IMG/VR virus record: IMGVR_UViG_3300042695_000536
Span: 1-64,000 of that record
DNA: 64,000 nucleotides
Strand: one strand, 5' to 3'
Source: a virus
Of the stretch, positions 37,987 to 47,710 are shown piece after piece. A model generated the notes under the pieces. That model was not told where the DNA came from, searched no databases, and saw nothing but the letters and a program-made list of their open reading frames with translations. Each line of letters starts with the position of its first letter. The first letter of the stretch is position 1. The translations under genes and the position numbers were made by a program.

Positions 37987-39477
37987 ATGGCAACAGTAAA
38001 TAAGAATTTTAGAGTTAAAAATGGTCTTATCGTTGAAGGTGGTTCAGCCACCGTCAATGGTTTTGATGTATTAACAAAGGCACAAGCGGACCAAGACTAC
38101 ATTGTTAGTATTATTGGTGGTACAGCAACCTCAGCCAATACAGCTAATACTGTTGTAAAAAGAGATGCCAACGGAAATTTTGCTGCAGGAACAATTACTG
38201 CAACATTTACGGGTAACCTTACTGGTAACGTAACTGGTGATGTAACTGGTAACGTAAGCGGTCAAGCTGGAACAGTATCAAGCCTTTCAGGACATAGTTC
38301 AGACGAGATCTCAGAAGGATCAACAAATAAATATTACACAGATGAAAGAGCTCAAGATGCTATAGGTAATTCTTTAGGTACTGGTCTTTCATACAATGAT
38401 ACAACAGGTGCAATATCTGTAACTGCAAATACTTATGATGCATACGGTGCAGCTTCAGCAGCACAGACTGCAGCAGCAACAGATGCTACTACAAAGGCTA
38501 ACGCAGCCCAGGCAGCAGCAGAGGCCACAGCAGCAGCAGATGCTACTACAAAAGCTAACGCAGCCCAGGCAGCAGCAATTTCAGCAGCAGCAACAGCAGC
38601 AAACTCAGCATTAACCTCTGCAATTTCAACAGAAGTTTCAAACCGAAATACAGCAATTTCAACAGCGGTAGATAACCTTGTTGCAGGAGCACCAAATTTA
38701 CTTAACACACTTGATGAATTAGCAGCAGCAATTGCAGACGATGCAAACTACGCAACAACTATGACATCAGCTTTGGCGACAAAGGCTCCTCTTGCTTCAC
38801 CAGCACTTACTGGTGTGCCAACAGCACCTACTGCAGCAGCAAACACTGACACAACTCAGATTGCAACTACAGCATTCGCAAAAGCAGAAGCAGATGCAGC
38901 TCAAGCAGCAGCAGAAGCCACAGCAGCAGCAGATGCTACTACAAAAGCTAATGCAGCTCAGTCAGCAGCAACAACTGCAGCAGCAACAGATGCTACTACA
39001 AAAGCTAATGCAGCTCAGTCAGCAGCAACTACAGCAGCAGCAACAGATGCTACTACAAAAGCTAACGCAGCTCAGGCAGCAGCAGAGGCTACAGCAGCAT
39101 CAGCACTTACTGCAGTAAAGAATGGTACTACAAAGTTTACAGCAGTAAACGTAAATGACCTGGTTTCACAACGGGCAGCCCAGGCAGTTCTTGCTTCAAT
39201 AGCAACAGGCTCTTCTGTAATGTCATGGGCTAAGTCAGACTATCCAACAGCTAAATTGTGGGTAAAGTTTGCAACAGCAACACATTCACAAATTTCAGAA
39301 ATTCTACTAACTACAGACTCATCAAATAACATAGCAATTACTGATTTTGCTGAGACTGGCACAAATGGTTCCCTTGGAACAATTACTGCCTCATATGTGG
39401 CGGGAAACATTGGAATAGAAGTAAATACTGTTTATGCAAATACAACAGTAACCGTAGTAGCAACACTTATTAAATAA
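37987..39477 (+). CDS. large tail-fibre protein with Ala-rich coiled coils
   Basis: 496 residues. NKNFRVKNGLIVEGGSATV is a fibre N-terminal motif. A long region repeats DATTKANAAQAAAE in several copies (coiled-coil stalk). The C-terminus is beta-rich. Paralogous with the gene at 39547. A hairpin terminator follows. Confidence 0.8.
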   Translation: MATVNKNFRVKNGLIVEGGSATVNGFDVLTKAQADQDYIVSIIGGTATSANTANTVVKRDANGNFAAGTITATFTGNLTGNVTGDVTGNVSGQAGTVSSLSGHSSDEISEGSTNKYYTDERAQDAIGNSLGTGLSYNDTTGAISVTANTYDAYGAASAAQTAAATDATTKANAAQAAAEATAAADATTKANAAQAAAISAAATAANSALTSAISTEVSNRNTAISTAVDNLVAGAPNLLNTLDELAAAIADDANYATTMTSALATKAPLASPALTGVPTAPTAAANTDTTQIATTAFAKAEADAAQAAAEATAAADATTKANAAQSAATTAAATDATTKANAAQSAATTAAATDATTKANAAQAAAEATAASALTAVKNGTTKFTAVNVNDLVSQRAAQAVLASIATGSSVMSWAKSDYPTAKLWVKFATATHSQISEILLTTDSSNNIAITDFAETGTNGSLGTITASYVAGNIGIEVNTVYANTTVTVVATLIK

Positions 39478-39493
39478 TTAAATAACAAGGTTA

Positions 39494-39516
39494 TGGGGTT
39501 CCTTTTAAAAACCCCA
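39494..39516 (+). terminator. possible hairpin terminator
   Basis: TGGGGTT (39494-39500) pairs with AACCCCA (39510-39516) after the fibre gene. No clear T-run. Confidence 0.45.
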
Positions 39517-39546
39517 CCAAAACACTTAGGGGATATGTGAACTTAA

Positions 39547-39912
39547 ATGGCAACAGAAAATAAGAATTTTAAAGTAAAGAACGGACTCAATGTAGCAGGT
39601 ACTGCCACATTTGGGTCTAATGTCGTTTTAGGCGAAACACCCCTTAGATTTGATACAGCAACAAATAAGCTACAAATTCAGCTAAATGGGACATGGACCC
39701 CAATAGCTTTTAATTCAGATATACCAGATCCAGCTTCACAAATTAGCTTTATGGACATCGGATTGGCCATTGATTATAACGGAGAACCAATCTACACAGT
39801 GCAGGCAAATGGAGTTACTCCTGAAGTAACAAGCAAGTTTGTAGATGGTGGATCTCCATCTTCTACAGATGCCGATGTTTCTATGGTTTTTGACTCTGGA
39901 GTCATATCTTAA
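39547..39912 (+). CDS. short tail-fibre protein, paralogue of 37987
   Basis: 121 residues. The start NKNFKVKNGLNVAGTAT repeats the fibre N-terminus of 37987 almost unchanged. It ends in a short beta domain (SSTDADVSMVFDSG). Probably an interchangeable tip or a truncated copy. Confidence 0.7.
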   Translation: MATENKNFKVKNGLNVAGTATFGSNVVLGETPLRFDTATNKLQIQLNGTWTPIAFNSDIPDPASQISFMDIGLAIDYNGEPIYTVQANGVTPEVTSKFVDGGSPSSTDADVSMVFDSGVIS

Positions 39913-39965
39913 AGCAATAAATGATACAATAAGCAGTATAAATAAAATATATAAGGGGTAACAAA

Positions 39966-42900
39966 ATGGCAACAGTAAGATTACAATTAAGAAGAGGCGA
40001 AGCAGATCAATGGGTTGCCGCCAACCCAACACTAGCACCAGGAGAAATTGGTATTGAAACAGATACTAATACATTTAAATTTGGAGATGGAAGCACCCCT
40101 TGGAATTCACTAAGCTATGCTCTCTCACAAACAGTAGACGATTATATTCTTTTAAGCACTAAAGGTGTTGCAAATGGTGTTGCGTCATTAGACTCATCAG
40201 GATTTATTCCATCAGCACAGCTACCCCCATTAGCAAAAGTTACAGTTTCTTCAGCAGCAAATCAAGCTGCACGTTTGGCTTTAACCGCAGAACCTGGCGA
40301 TATTGCAATCCAGTCAGACAATGGAACAACATATGTACTTGCCTCTTCCCCTGCAAGCACAAATGGCAACTGGAGAGAAATATCCGCTACAGCAGCAATC
40401 TCAGCAGCAATTGCTACTCACGAAGCAGATACAACAAGCGTACACGGAATTGCTGACACTTCGCTTCTAGCAACTACAGCAAACGTAGCAACTGCTAAAT
40501 CAGAAGCAATTTCTGCAGCCGCTACTGCAGCAGGAACCGCACTTTCAACTCACGAAGCAGATACAACAAGCGTACACGGAATTGCTGACACTTCGCTTCT
40601 AGCAACTACAGCAAACGTAGCAACTGCTAAATCAGAAGCAATTTCTGCAGCCGCTACTGCAGCAGGAACCGCACTTTCAACTCACGATGTTGACACAACA
40701 GGAGTACACGGCATTGCAGATACAGCAGAGCTTGCTACAAAAACATATGCAAATTCAGCAGTGACAACCGCAGTATCTGCCCTTACAAAATCTTCAGTTG
40801 GGCTTTCAAATGTAGATAATACTTCAGACTTATCTAAGCCAGTTTCTTCTGCCACACTTACAGCGTTAGACTTAAAAGCACCACTATCTTCACCAGCTCT
40901 TACTGGCGATGCAACTGCAGTTAATTTAACTCTTTCTGGAAATTTGACAGTAAATGGAACAACTTCAACTATTAATTCAACTACACTTACAGTTCAAGAT
41001 AAAGATATTGTTTTGGGACAGACATCAAGCCCAACAGATGCCGCTGCAGATAACGGCGGAATTATATTAAAGGGAACAACTGATAAATCAATCAAATATA
41101 GCGTTGCAAAATCAGCATGGGATGTTTCAGAAAATATTAATATCCCTGCAGATAAATCTATTAAAATAAACAACATTGAAGTATTAACATTGACTACTAT
41201 TTTTGGAAAAAGCCTTCCAGATGTAGTCGTTGGAACAACAGAAACTCAAAATCTTACAAATAAAACTTTGAACTCGCCAATAATTAACACACCTACTGGT
41301 ATTACAAAATCAGATGTTGGACTTTCAAATGTAGACAATACAGCTGATTCTGCAAAGCCAGTTTCAACTGCTGCTCAGTCAGCTCTTGATCTAAAGGCCC
41401 CACTAGCCTCACCAACATTTACAGGAACAGTAACTCTTCCAGTCGGAACAGTTACATCTGGAATGATTGCCGACGGATCAATCATGAATGCAGATATTAA
41501 TGCAGCCGCAGAAATTGCTACATCAAAGATTGCAGGCCTCGACACAGCGCTTGGGCTAAAGGCCCCGCTAGCCTCACCTACATTTACAGGAACCGTAACT
41601 CTTCCAGCTGGAACAGTTACATCTGGAATGATTGCCGACGGAGCAATTCTAGATTCAGACATTAGCGGAGCAGCAGCAATTGCAACATCTAAGATCTCAG
41701 GCCTCGACACAGCTCTTGACCTAAAGGCTCCACTAGCCTCACCAACATTTACTGGTACAGTATCTGGTATTACAAAGTCTATGGTTGGACTAGGGTCTGT
41801 TGATAACACAACAGATGCAGAAAAGCCAGTTTCAACTGCTGCTCAGTCAGCTCTTGATCTAAAGGCCCCACTAGCCTCACCAACATTTACTGGTACAGTG
41901 TCTGGTATTACAAAGGCAATGGTAGGCTTAACAAACGCTAACGACACTTCAGATTTAGCTAAACCAATTTCTACTGCTACTCAAGCAGCCTTGGATCTAA
42001 AAGCACCGCTAAATTCTCCAACATTTACTGGCACGGTTGTATTGCCTTCAACAACATCAATAGGCTTAGTTGATTTATCAGAGCTTGGATATGTAAATGG
42101 AGTTACATCATCTATTCAGACTCAGATTGATAGCAAAGCCCCTCTAGCCTCACCAACATTTACAGGTACAGTAACTCTTCCATCTGGAACAGTTACATCT
42201 GGAATGATTGCTGACGGAGCAGTTGCAACAGCAGATGTTGCAGATTTAGCAATATCAACTGGTAAAATTGCAGATGCAGCAGTTACTACTGCTAAAATTG
42301 CAGATGATTCAATTACATCAGCAAAAATTGTTTCTGGCACAATTGTTAATAGCGATATTAATGCATCAGCAGCAATTGACTGGACTAAACTTGCAATATC
42401 TTCAACAGTTGATTCAACTGAAATTGGATATGTTAATGGAGTAACTTCAGCAATTCAAACTCAGCTTACAGCAGGGGTAACAGCGCTTTCAACACACGAA
42501 GCCGATACAACAAATATTCACGGAATTGCAGACACTAGTTTGCTTGTTACAACAACTGGCACACAAACCCTAACTAATAAGACAATTACTTCTCCATCGG
42601 GATTAGTAAAAGCAGATGTCGGCCTTGCTAATGTTGATAATACAGCAGACTCAGCAAAGCCAGTTTCAACAGCACAGGCTACCGCAATTGCAACTGCAAA
42701 AGCAGAAGCAATCTCAGATGCAACATCGCAAGTAAACGCACTGCTATCTGGTGCGCCAGCAGCATTAAACACACTTGATGAGCTTGCTGCAGCACTTGGT
42801 GATGACGCAAACTTTGCGGCATCAGTAACAACTAGCCTTGGACTTAAGGTAGATTCCTTAACACCAATTTCACAAAAGACAGCATCATACACACTTTCAT

Positions 42901-43169
42901 CATTAACTGAAAGAGATGATCTAATTGAAATGGGTTCAGCATCACCAATTACCCTTACAATTCCAACAGATGCTACACTAAATTATCCAATTGGAACATC
43001 AATTGATATTCTTCAAACTGGAGCGGGACAAGTAACAATTGCCCCAGTATCTGGAACAGTTACAGTAAATGCAACACCTGGCTTGAAGCTTCGCACAACT
43101 TGGTCATCTGCAACTCTCTTAAAGAGAGCAGCAAATACATGGGTTGTCTTTGGAGACTTGACAGCGTAA
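39966..43169 (+). CDS. very long tail-fibre protein with Mtd-N-like head
   Basis: 1067 residues. The start VRLQLRRGEADQWVAANPTL, then ETDTNTFKFGDGSTPWNSL, matches the N-terminal tropism-determinant (Mtd-N) domain that joins fibres to tails. The rest contains many PLASPTFTGTVTLP and GIADTSLLATTANVATAKSE repeats, plus coiled coils. A 132-bp perfect tandem duplication lies at 40417-40680. The C-terminus is a beta domain (SPITLTIPTDATLN). Host-binding adhesin. AAGGGG precedes the ATG. Confidence 0.85.
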   Translation: MATVRLQLRRGEADQWVAANPTLAPGEIGIETDTNTFKFGDGSTPWNSLSYALSQTVDDYILLSTKGVANGVASLDSSGFIPSAQLPPLAKVTVSSAANQAARLALTAEPGDIAIQSDNGTTYVLASSPASTNGNWREISATAAISAAIATHEADTTSVHGIADTSLLATTANVATAKSEAISAAATAAGTALSTHEADTTSVHGIADTSLLATTANVATAKSEAISAAATAAGTALSTHDVDTTGVHGIADTAELATKTYANSAVTTAVSALTKSSVGLSNVDNTSDLSKPVSSATLTALDLKAPLSSPALTGDATAVNLTLSGNLTVNGTTSTINSTTLTVQDKDIVLGQTSSPTDAAADNGGIILKGTTDKSIKYSVAKSAWDVSENINIPADKSIKINNIEVLTLTTIFGKSLPDVVVGTTETQNLTNKTLNSPIINTPTGITKSDVGLSNVDNTADSAKPVSTAAQSALDLKAPLASPTFTGTVTLPVGTVTSGMIADGSIMNADINAAAEIATSKIAGLDTALGLKAPLASPTFTGTVTLPAGTVTSGMIADGAILDSDISGAAAIATSKISGLDTALDLKAPLASPTFTGTVSGITKSMVGLGSVDNTTDAEKPVSTAAQSALDLKAPLASPTFTGTVSGITKAMVGLTNANDTSDLAKPISTATQAALDLKAPLNSPTFTGTVVLPSTTSIGLVDLSELGYVNGVTSSIQTQIDSKAPLASPTFTGTVTLPSGTVTSGMIADGAVATADVADLAISTGKIADAAVTTAKIADDSITSAKIVSGTIVNSDINASAAIDWTKLAISSTVDSTEIGYVNGVTSAIQTQLTAGVTALSTHEADTTNIHGIADTSLLVTTTGTQTLTNKTITSPSGLVKADVGLANVDNTADSAKPVSTAQATAIATAKAEAISDATSQVNALLSGAPAALNTLDELAAALGDDANFAASVTTSLGLKVDSLTPISQKTASYTLSSLTERDDLIEMGSASPITLTIPTDATLNYPIGTSIDILQTGAGQVTIAPVSGTVTVNATPGLKLRTTWSSATLLKRAANTWVVFGDLTA
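40417..40680 (+). repeat. perfect 132-bp tandem duplication in the fibre gene
   Basis: The sequence 40417-40548 is repeated exactly at 40549-40680, and a third diverged copy begins at 40681. The unit is 44 codons, so frame is kept. Identity shows a recent event and lets stalk length vary. Confidence 0.9.
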
Positions 43170-43202
43170 TACAAATATTTAATAAGAAATGGGAGATTAA
43201 GA

Positions 43203-44747
43203 ATGGCATCAGGCAAGAGAATAGGTAAAAAGTCCCAAGCGTCAAATGACTTCTTGGAGCCATTAGCACCAACAGGTGTTGTTGGAACAAACGTTGGAAC
43301 AGGAAGAGCATTTAATGACGGTGCCGTATCTGTAGCGTTTTCTTTACCAGCCCTTTCTCCTAATGCCACTTCTTTTACAGTAACAGCAAGCACAGGACAG
43401 ACAGCAAGTGGAGCAGCATCTCCCTTGACAGTAACTGGAATTGCTTCAGGAGCAACTCCAACATTTACAGTAACAGCAACTAATGCTGCAGGAACTTCTG
43501 CTGCATCTGCTGCTTCTGCTGCAGTAACCGTAACAACAGTTCCACAAGCACCAACCGTAACAGCGGTTAACGTAGGAACAGGCCGCCCATATAACAATGG
43601 TGCAGCTACTATTACAATAACAGGTGGATCAAATGGTGGTTCTGCAATTGGTGGCTTTACTGCTACATCGAGCCCAGGTTCTTTTACTGCTTCTAGCGGT
43701 TCTCCACTAACCGTAACGGGACTTGCATCAGCAACAGCTTATACTTTCAGCGTAACAGCAACAAACGCTAACGGAACTTCAACATCTACAACATCAAACT
43801 CGATTACAGCAACTACAGTTCCACAGGCACCTACAGTAACAGTAGCAGACGTAGGAACAGCACGACCATATAATAATGGTGCAGCTACTATTACAGCAAC
43901 AGGCGGGGCAACTGGTGGTTCTGCAATCACATCTTACACTGCTACATCTGGCTCCTTTTCAGGGTCTGGATCTTCTCCAGTAACTGTTCAATCTCTTCTT
44001 TCAGCAACCTCTTATGCTTTTACCGTAACAGCAACAAATGCCAACGGAACTTCAGCAGCTACAACATCGTCATCAATTACAGCAACTACAGTTCCTCAAG
44101 CCCCACAATCACTCACTGCAACTGCTGGTGTTAATCAAAATACAATTAACTGGCAAATAGGAGCTTCTGGAGGATCTGCATTAACACGACATAATGTTAC
44201 TGGATCAGATGGATCTTCATCTGGAGATTTAGCGGCTAATGCAACTTCTGTAGTTATTGCTGATACAGCAAATACTTCTCAAACATATTCAGCTACAGCA
44301 ACTAATGCTAATGGAACTTCCTTGGCTTCAAATAATAGTGCTAATATTACTACCATAGCACCGTTCTTCCCATTCTTCCCGCCGTTCTTCCCACCGTTCT
44401 TCCCGTTCTTCCCACCGTTCTTCCCACCATTCTTCCCACCGTTCTTCCCACCGTTCTTCCCGTTCTTCCCACCATTCTTCCCACCGTTCTTCCCACCGTT
44501 CTTCCCACCGTTCTTCCCATTCTTCCCACCGTTCTTCCCACCATTCTTCCCACCGTTCTTCCCACCGTTCTTCCCACCATACTTCCCATTCTTTAAGGGC
44601 CCGTCCTTCCCATTCTTCCCACTATTCGGACCGTTCTTCCCACCATCATTCGGACCGTTCTTCCCATCATTCGGACCGTTCTTCCCATCATTCGGACCGT
44701 TCTTCCCACCGTTCTTCCCATCATTCGGTGGCTGGGGCGGATACTAA
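43203..44747 (+). CDS. adhesin-like protein with Ig/Fn-type repeats and a long Phe/Pro tail
   Basis: 514 residues. Four Fn3/Ig-like repeats, three with the phrase TVPQAPTV and PYNNGAATITI or similar, and the fourth different, occupy about 1-380. The last about 125 residues are almost only Phe and Pro in FFPPFFP patterns with a few Gly, Ser and Tyr, ending GGWGGY. The tail is unlike the rest in composition. It is the last fibre gene before the oxygenase cluster, so its prolines are candidate substrates. Confidence 0.8.
   Translation: MASGKRIGKKSQASNDFLEPLAPTGVVGTNVGTGRAFNDGAVSVAFSLPALSPNATSFTVTASTGQTASGAASPLTVTGIASGATPTFTVTATNAAGTSAASAASAAVTVTTVPQAPTVTAVNVGTGRPYNNGAATITITGGSNGGSAIGGFTATSSPGSFTASSGSPLTVTGLASATAYTFSVTATNANGTSTSTTSNSITATTVPQAPTVTVADVGTARPYNNGAATITATGGATGGSAITSYTATSGSFSGSGSSPVTVQSLLSATSYAFTVTATNANGTSAATTSSSITATTVPQAPQSLTATAGVNQNTINWQIGASGGSALTRHNVTGSDGSSSGDLAANATSVVIADTANTSQTYSATATNANGTSLASNNSANITTIAPFFPFFPPFFPPFFPFFPPFFPPFFPPFFPPFFPFFPPFFPPFFPPFFPPFFPFFPPFFPPFFPPFFPPFFPPYFPFFKGPSFPFFPLFGPFFPPSFGPFFPSFGPFFPSFGPFFPPFFPSFGGWGGY
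44360..44737 (+). repeat. TTCTTCCCA-type tandem repeats encoding FFP
   Basis: About 40 near-identical TTCTTCCCA, TTCTTCCCG and CCGTTC units form the Phe/Pro-rich tail. Later copies become FGPFFPSFGPFF. The high identity at third positions points to recent expansion. Confidence 0.9.
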
Positions 44748-44771
44748 TCAATTGTAAATTTATGATTATAA

Positions 44772-44796
44772 ATACTTTTCTTTTCTAGAAAAGTAT
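44772..44796 (+). terminator. hairpin after the Phe/Pro-rich gene
   Basis: ATACTTTTC (44772-44780) pairs with GAAAAGTAT (44788-44796). AT-rich stem, so terminator function is uncertain. Confidence 0.45.
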
Positions 44797-44826
44797 GATA
44801 AGATTGCATAGTCGAAATGAGATAAT

Positions 44827-45531
44827 ATGGAATGGTACGACCTACCAAGAATTGAAAAAACAAGTTCAAGAGTTGAGTCAAAAAAAATTGACGATAATAT
44901 ACTTGTTGAGAACCTAGACTACGGCATAAACCTTTATAGAAATGCAATAAGTCAAGAAGACTGTCAAAGAGTAATCACTATGCTTGAAGAAGAAATATCT
45001 TTAGGCAAAAACGGAATTCAATGGCATGGCGCAAAAGTTAATGGAAAAGAAAGAACTACTCACGCTAGAAATTGCTATGATTTAAAATTTAAAAAAGATC
45101 AGCTGGGTAAATATATTTCTGACAGCGATGTTTTAAAAGAATGCTACGATATTGTTGATGTAGGTTTAAATAAATCATTAAGACATTATGAATCAGTGTG
45201 GAATTTTACCATTAACTATAAAGAAGCATTCAACTTTGTAAAGTATTTGCCAGGAGAATTCTTTAAGATACATGCTGATCATGGTCCTTATTACACATGT
45301 ACAGTATCTGCAGTTGTTTATTTAAATGATGATTATGAAGGTGGAGAAATTGAATTTCCTCGCCATAATCTTACATTAAAACCAAAGGCGGGGGACATAA
45401 TTTTGTTCCCCTCTAACTTTGTTTATGAGCATGCTTCTTTAAATGTATCCTCTGGAACAAAATACTCTGTAGTTGTTATGATGGACTATAATGATCTTTA
45501 TCATAAAGAAGAGACTGGAGAAACTTATTAA
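44827..45531 (+). CDS. 2OG-Fe(II) oxygenase, prolyl-hydroxylase type
   Basis: 234 residues. Iron ligands His149 and Asp151 (KIHADHGPYY) and His202 (VYEHAS), with Lys212 (GTKYSV) in the 2OG site. YLNDDYEGGEIEF and KPKAGDIILFPSNF are textbook P4H-like strands. First gene of six such enzymes after the Phe/Pro-rich tail protein. It shares features with the enzyme at 46285 (KYSVV/KYSIV and DHGPYY/DHGYSY), so the two are close paralogues. Confidence 0.87.
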   Translation: MEWYDLPRIEKTSSRVESKKIDDNILVENLDYGINLYRNAISQEDCQRVITMLEEEISLGKNGIQWHGAKVNGKERTTHARNCYDLKFKKDQLGKYISDSDVLKECYDIVDVGLNKSLRHYESVWNFTINYKEAFNFVKYLPGEFFKIHADHGPYYTCTVSAVVYLNDDYEGGEIEFPRHNLTLKPKAGDIILFPSNFVYEHASLNVSSGTKYSVVVMMDYNDLYHKEETGETY

Positions 45532-46288
45532 AATATTATTTCAGCCATTTAGACCATGGCTAAATAAGTTCAGCTCATCTTTGCCCAAGCCTACACAGAG
45601 TACTATACCAGATTGGTATAAAGAAGCGGATAGGTTTGCAAAAATGCCAAACGGAGAATACTATAAGGCAACAAAAGAAATTTGTCCAGTTCCAAGAGAA
45701 GGAACATCAAATGACTATGGTAAAATTCCAACATGGAAAGCTTGTCCAGCTATACTAGATGCTTTTATGACAGGATATGTATTAAGCACTCCGTGCGATT
45801 TAGAATTTAAAAAAGACAAATATGGTAAAATAAGAGTTGACGTAAAAGATAAAAAGCATATCGGTTTTGTTTCAGAAAGAACTCCAATGGATCAGTTTCC
45901 ATCTCCAATTGGGTACTACGAAGAGCATTTTGCTTGGTACCCAGAGTGGGGCATTCAGGTTCCAGAAGGATACAGCGCTTTGTTTATGACACCTATGAAC
46001 AGATTTGACTTACCCTTTTTGAATACAAGCGGAGTTGTAGATACAGATAAGGTTCATCTACTAGGAACATTTCCATTTTTTATTGCAAAGGATTGGGAAG
46101 GAACAGTGCCAAAAGGCACCCCATTTTTACAAATATTACCGTTTAAAAGAGAAGACTGGGATCACGATATAGAGTTTTTAAGTGTAAACGAAATGCAAAA
46201 AAGATTAATAGACAATGCAAAATTTTATCGTCAGCCTGACGGTGGAGTTTATAAATCAAAAATTTGGAAAAAGAGAGAGTATAAATGA
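45491..46288 (+). CDS. beta-rich protein, DUF6065-like possible
   Basis: 265 residues, overlapping the preceding gene by 41 bases. STIPDWYKEADRFAKMPNGE, KACPAILDAFMTGYVLSTP and LLGTFPFFIAKDWEG recall a phage family I associate with DUF6065, but I am not certain. It is interleaved between two oxygenases and shares a beta-sandwich pattern with the gene at 46976. It might present a substrate or be a partner. The first 20 residues are basic and hydrophobic. Confidence 0.55.
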   Translation: MIFIIKKRLEKLIKILFQPFRPWLNKFSSSLPKPTQSTIPDWYKEADRFAKMPNGEYYKATKEICPVPREGTSNDYGKIPTWKACPAILDAFMTGYVLSTPCDLEFKKDKYGKIRVDVKDKKHIGFVSERTPMDQFPSPIGYYEEHFAWYPEWGIQVPEGYSALFMTPMNRFDLPFLNTSGVVDTDKVHLLGTFPFFIAKDWEGTVPKGTPFLQILPFKREDWDHDIEFLSVNEMQKRLIDNAKFYRQPDGGVYKSKIWKKREYK

Positions 46289-46995
46289 CAACAGAAACTA
46301 AAAGCATAGCCTCTACTTGGAGCAGCAAAGAGCAGCTAGCCCCAGGTATATTTGTTTATAGAGACGTACTTAAAAAAGAACTTGATATTATCAATAGGCT
46401 TGAAAGTTCTGTTGGGCCAGTAGGAACTAAAGAAAAAAGATATACTTTCCAGCCAGCTTATGTTGGATATCAGCAATTAATGCCAGACTATAGAGATTGT
46501 GTAGATTTTAAATTTAAAAAAAGTGATATTGCTTTAGATAAAAGTGAAGATGCAATGAAGCTAAAAGAATTGTGGCAGGATGTGTATGATGTTCAATATC
46601 CAGCAGTTGTAGACTATTGCAAAGCACACAATATAATGGAGCTTAAATATTGGGAAGCTTTTAATTTTATTAAATATGGAGAAAGCCAACATTTTATGGA
46701 GCACCAAGACCACGGATATTCTTATAATTGCGTTGTGTCCTTGGTTGGTTATGTTAACGATGACTATGATGATGGAGGATTGTATTTTAGACTTCAGGGC
46801 CTAGATATTAAGCCAAGAGCTGGAGACCTTTATATTTTCCCATCTAACTTTATGTACCCTCATCAAGCAAAAGCTGTAACCAAAGGAACAAAATATTCTA
46901 TAGTAACTATGCTTGACTATAGTAAAAAATTTCATACTCAAGAGATGTATGATCCAAAATGGGATAACGAAATCAATGAAAATAACAGCCTATAA
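46285..46995 (+). CDS. 2OG-Fe(II) oxygenase, prolyl-hydroxylase type
   Basis: 236 residues. Iron ligands His140 and Asp142 (MEHQDHGY) and His193 (YPHQAK), with Lys203 (GTKYSI). The strand YVNDDYDDGGLYF replaces the usual YLNDDYEGGE. Start overlaps the previous gene by four bases (ATGA). Close paralogue of 44827. Confidence 0.85.
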   Translation: MTTETKSIASTWSSKEQLAPGIFVYRDVLKKELDIINRLESSVGPVGTKEKRYTFQPAYVGYQQLMPDYRDCVDFKFKKSDIALDKSEDAMKLKELWQDVYDVQYPAVVDYCKAHNIMELKYWEAFNFIKYGESQHFMEHQDHGYSYNCVVSLVGYVNDDYDDGGLYFRLQGLDIKPRAGDLYIFPSNFMYPHQAKAVTKGTKYSIVTMLDYSKKFHTQEMYDPKWDNEINENNSL

Positions 46996-47698
46996 AAATA
47001 AACAGACTAGGTCTAAAATAGAACAAACTAAAGTTAAAAGAGACTGGATGGATGAAACTCTAAATGCCCATGCATACAAATGTTTTCCAGTTTCTTTGGC
47101 AAATACAATTGGTTGGTCAATCTCATTTTTAGATGATATTGAGTTCAGTTGGGATGGTATTTCAGATACGACTCCAGATCATGTAAAGATAATATCGGAT
47201 CCAGCACAAGTCGCTACTGGCCAAAGAGCAAATGGCACAATTAGTTTTTACTCTGGGTTTTTCTTTGAGACGGATCCAAATGTTTCAATGCTTCAAATAG
47301 TTCCTCCTAATTTTTTTGTAGATGGAGCTACTCCGTTTACAACAATTATTTCAACATCTGTTTTGACAGAAGGAATACCAATTGCATGGAAAATAACAAG
47401 ACCAAATACAGTTATTAAAATTCCAGCAGGTATGCCTGTAGCAACATTTATTCCCATATCTTTGTCAGAGTATCAAAATGTAGAGCTTGAAATAAAAGAT
47501 AAAGTTTTTTCAGATTTAGAGCATAAACGTAGAAATGAAAGATTAAAGGTTTGGGACGAAATTACTCAGGCAGGCGAATTTACAAATTTTTATAGGGATG
47601 CAGTAGATTACGATGGCACTCCTATGGGAAGCGGCCATCATGAGGTTAAGTCTTTAAAGTTGAAGATTACAGACCTTACTTCAGGCAATAAGAAATGA
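46976..47698 (+). CDS. beta-rich protein, DUF6065-like
   Basis: 240 residues from ATG 46976, chosen because earlier ATGs lie inside the preceding oxygenase. The sequence HAYKCFPVSLANTIGWSISF and SWDGISDTTPDHV is of the DUF6065 type (assignment from memory, moderate). It is probably a distant relative of the 45491 protein, since both have a Cys-Pro start and a Trp-rich core. Its end contains the next promoter. Confidence 0.6.
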   Translation: MKITAYKNKQTRSKIEQTKVKRDWMDETLNAHAYKCFPVSLANTIGWSISFLDDIEFSWDGISDTTPDHVKIISDPAQVATGQRANGTISFYSGFFFETDPNVSMLQIVPPNFFVDGATPFTTIISTSVLTEGIPIAWKITRPNTVIKIPAGMPVATFIPISLSEYQNVELEIKDKVFSDLEHKRRNERLKVWDEITQAGEFTNFYRDAVDYDGTPMGSGHHEVKSLKLKITDLTSGNKK

Positions 47699-47704
47699 TA
47701 TAAT
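47699..47704 (+). promoter_or_regulatory. -10 of a leaderless promoter
   Basis: TATAAT, then six bases to the ATG at 47711. It gives the last four oxygenases a separate start of transcription. Confidence 0.65.
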
Positions 47705-47710
47705 AATAAT

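Noticed and set aside
43013-43597. Long minus-strand frame across the fibre gene junction
   Set aside because: Low-complexity Ala/Val/Thr shadow of repetitive fibre genes with no start signal.
44350-44589. Minus-strand frame of GRTVGR repeats
   Set aside because: Antisense of the Phe/Pro tail. It lacks a ribosome site and neighbours on that strand.
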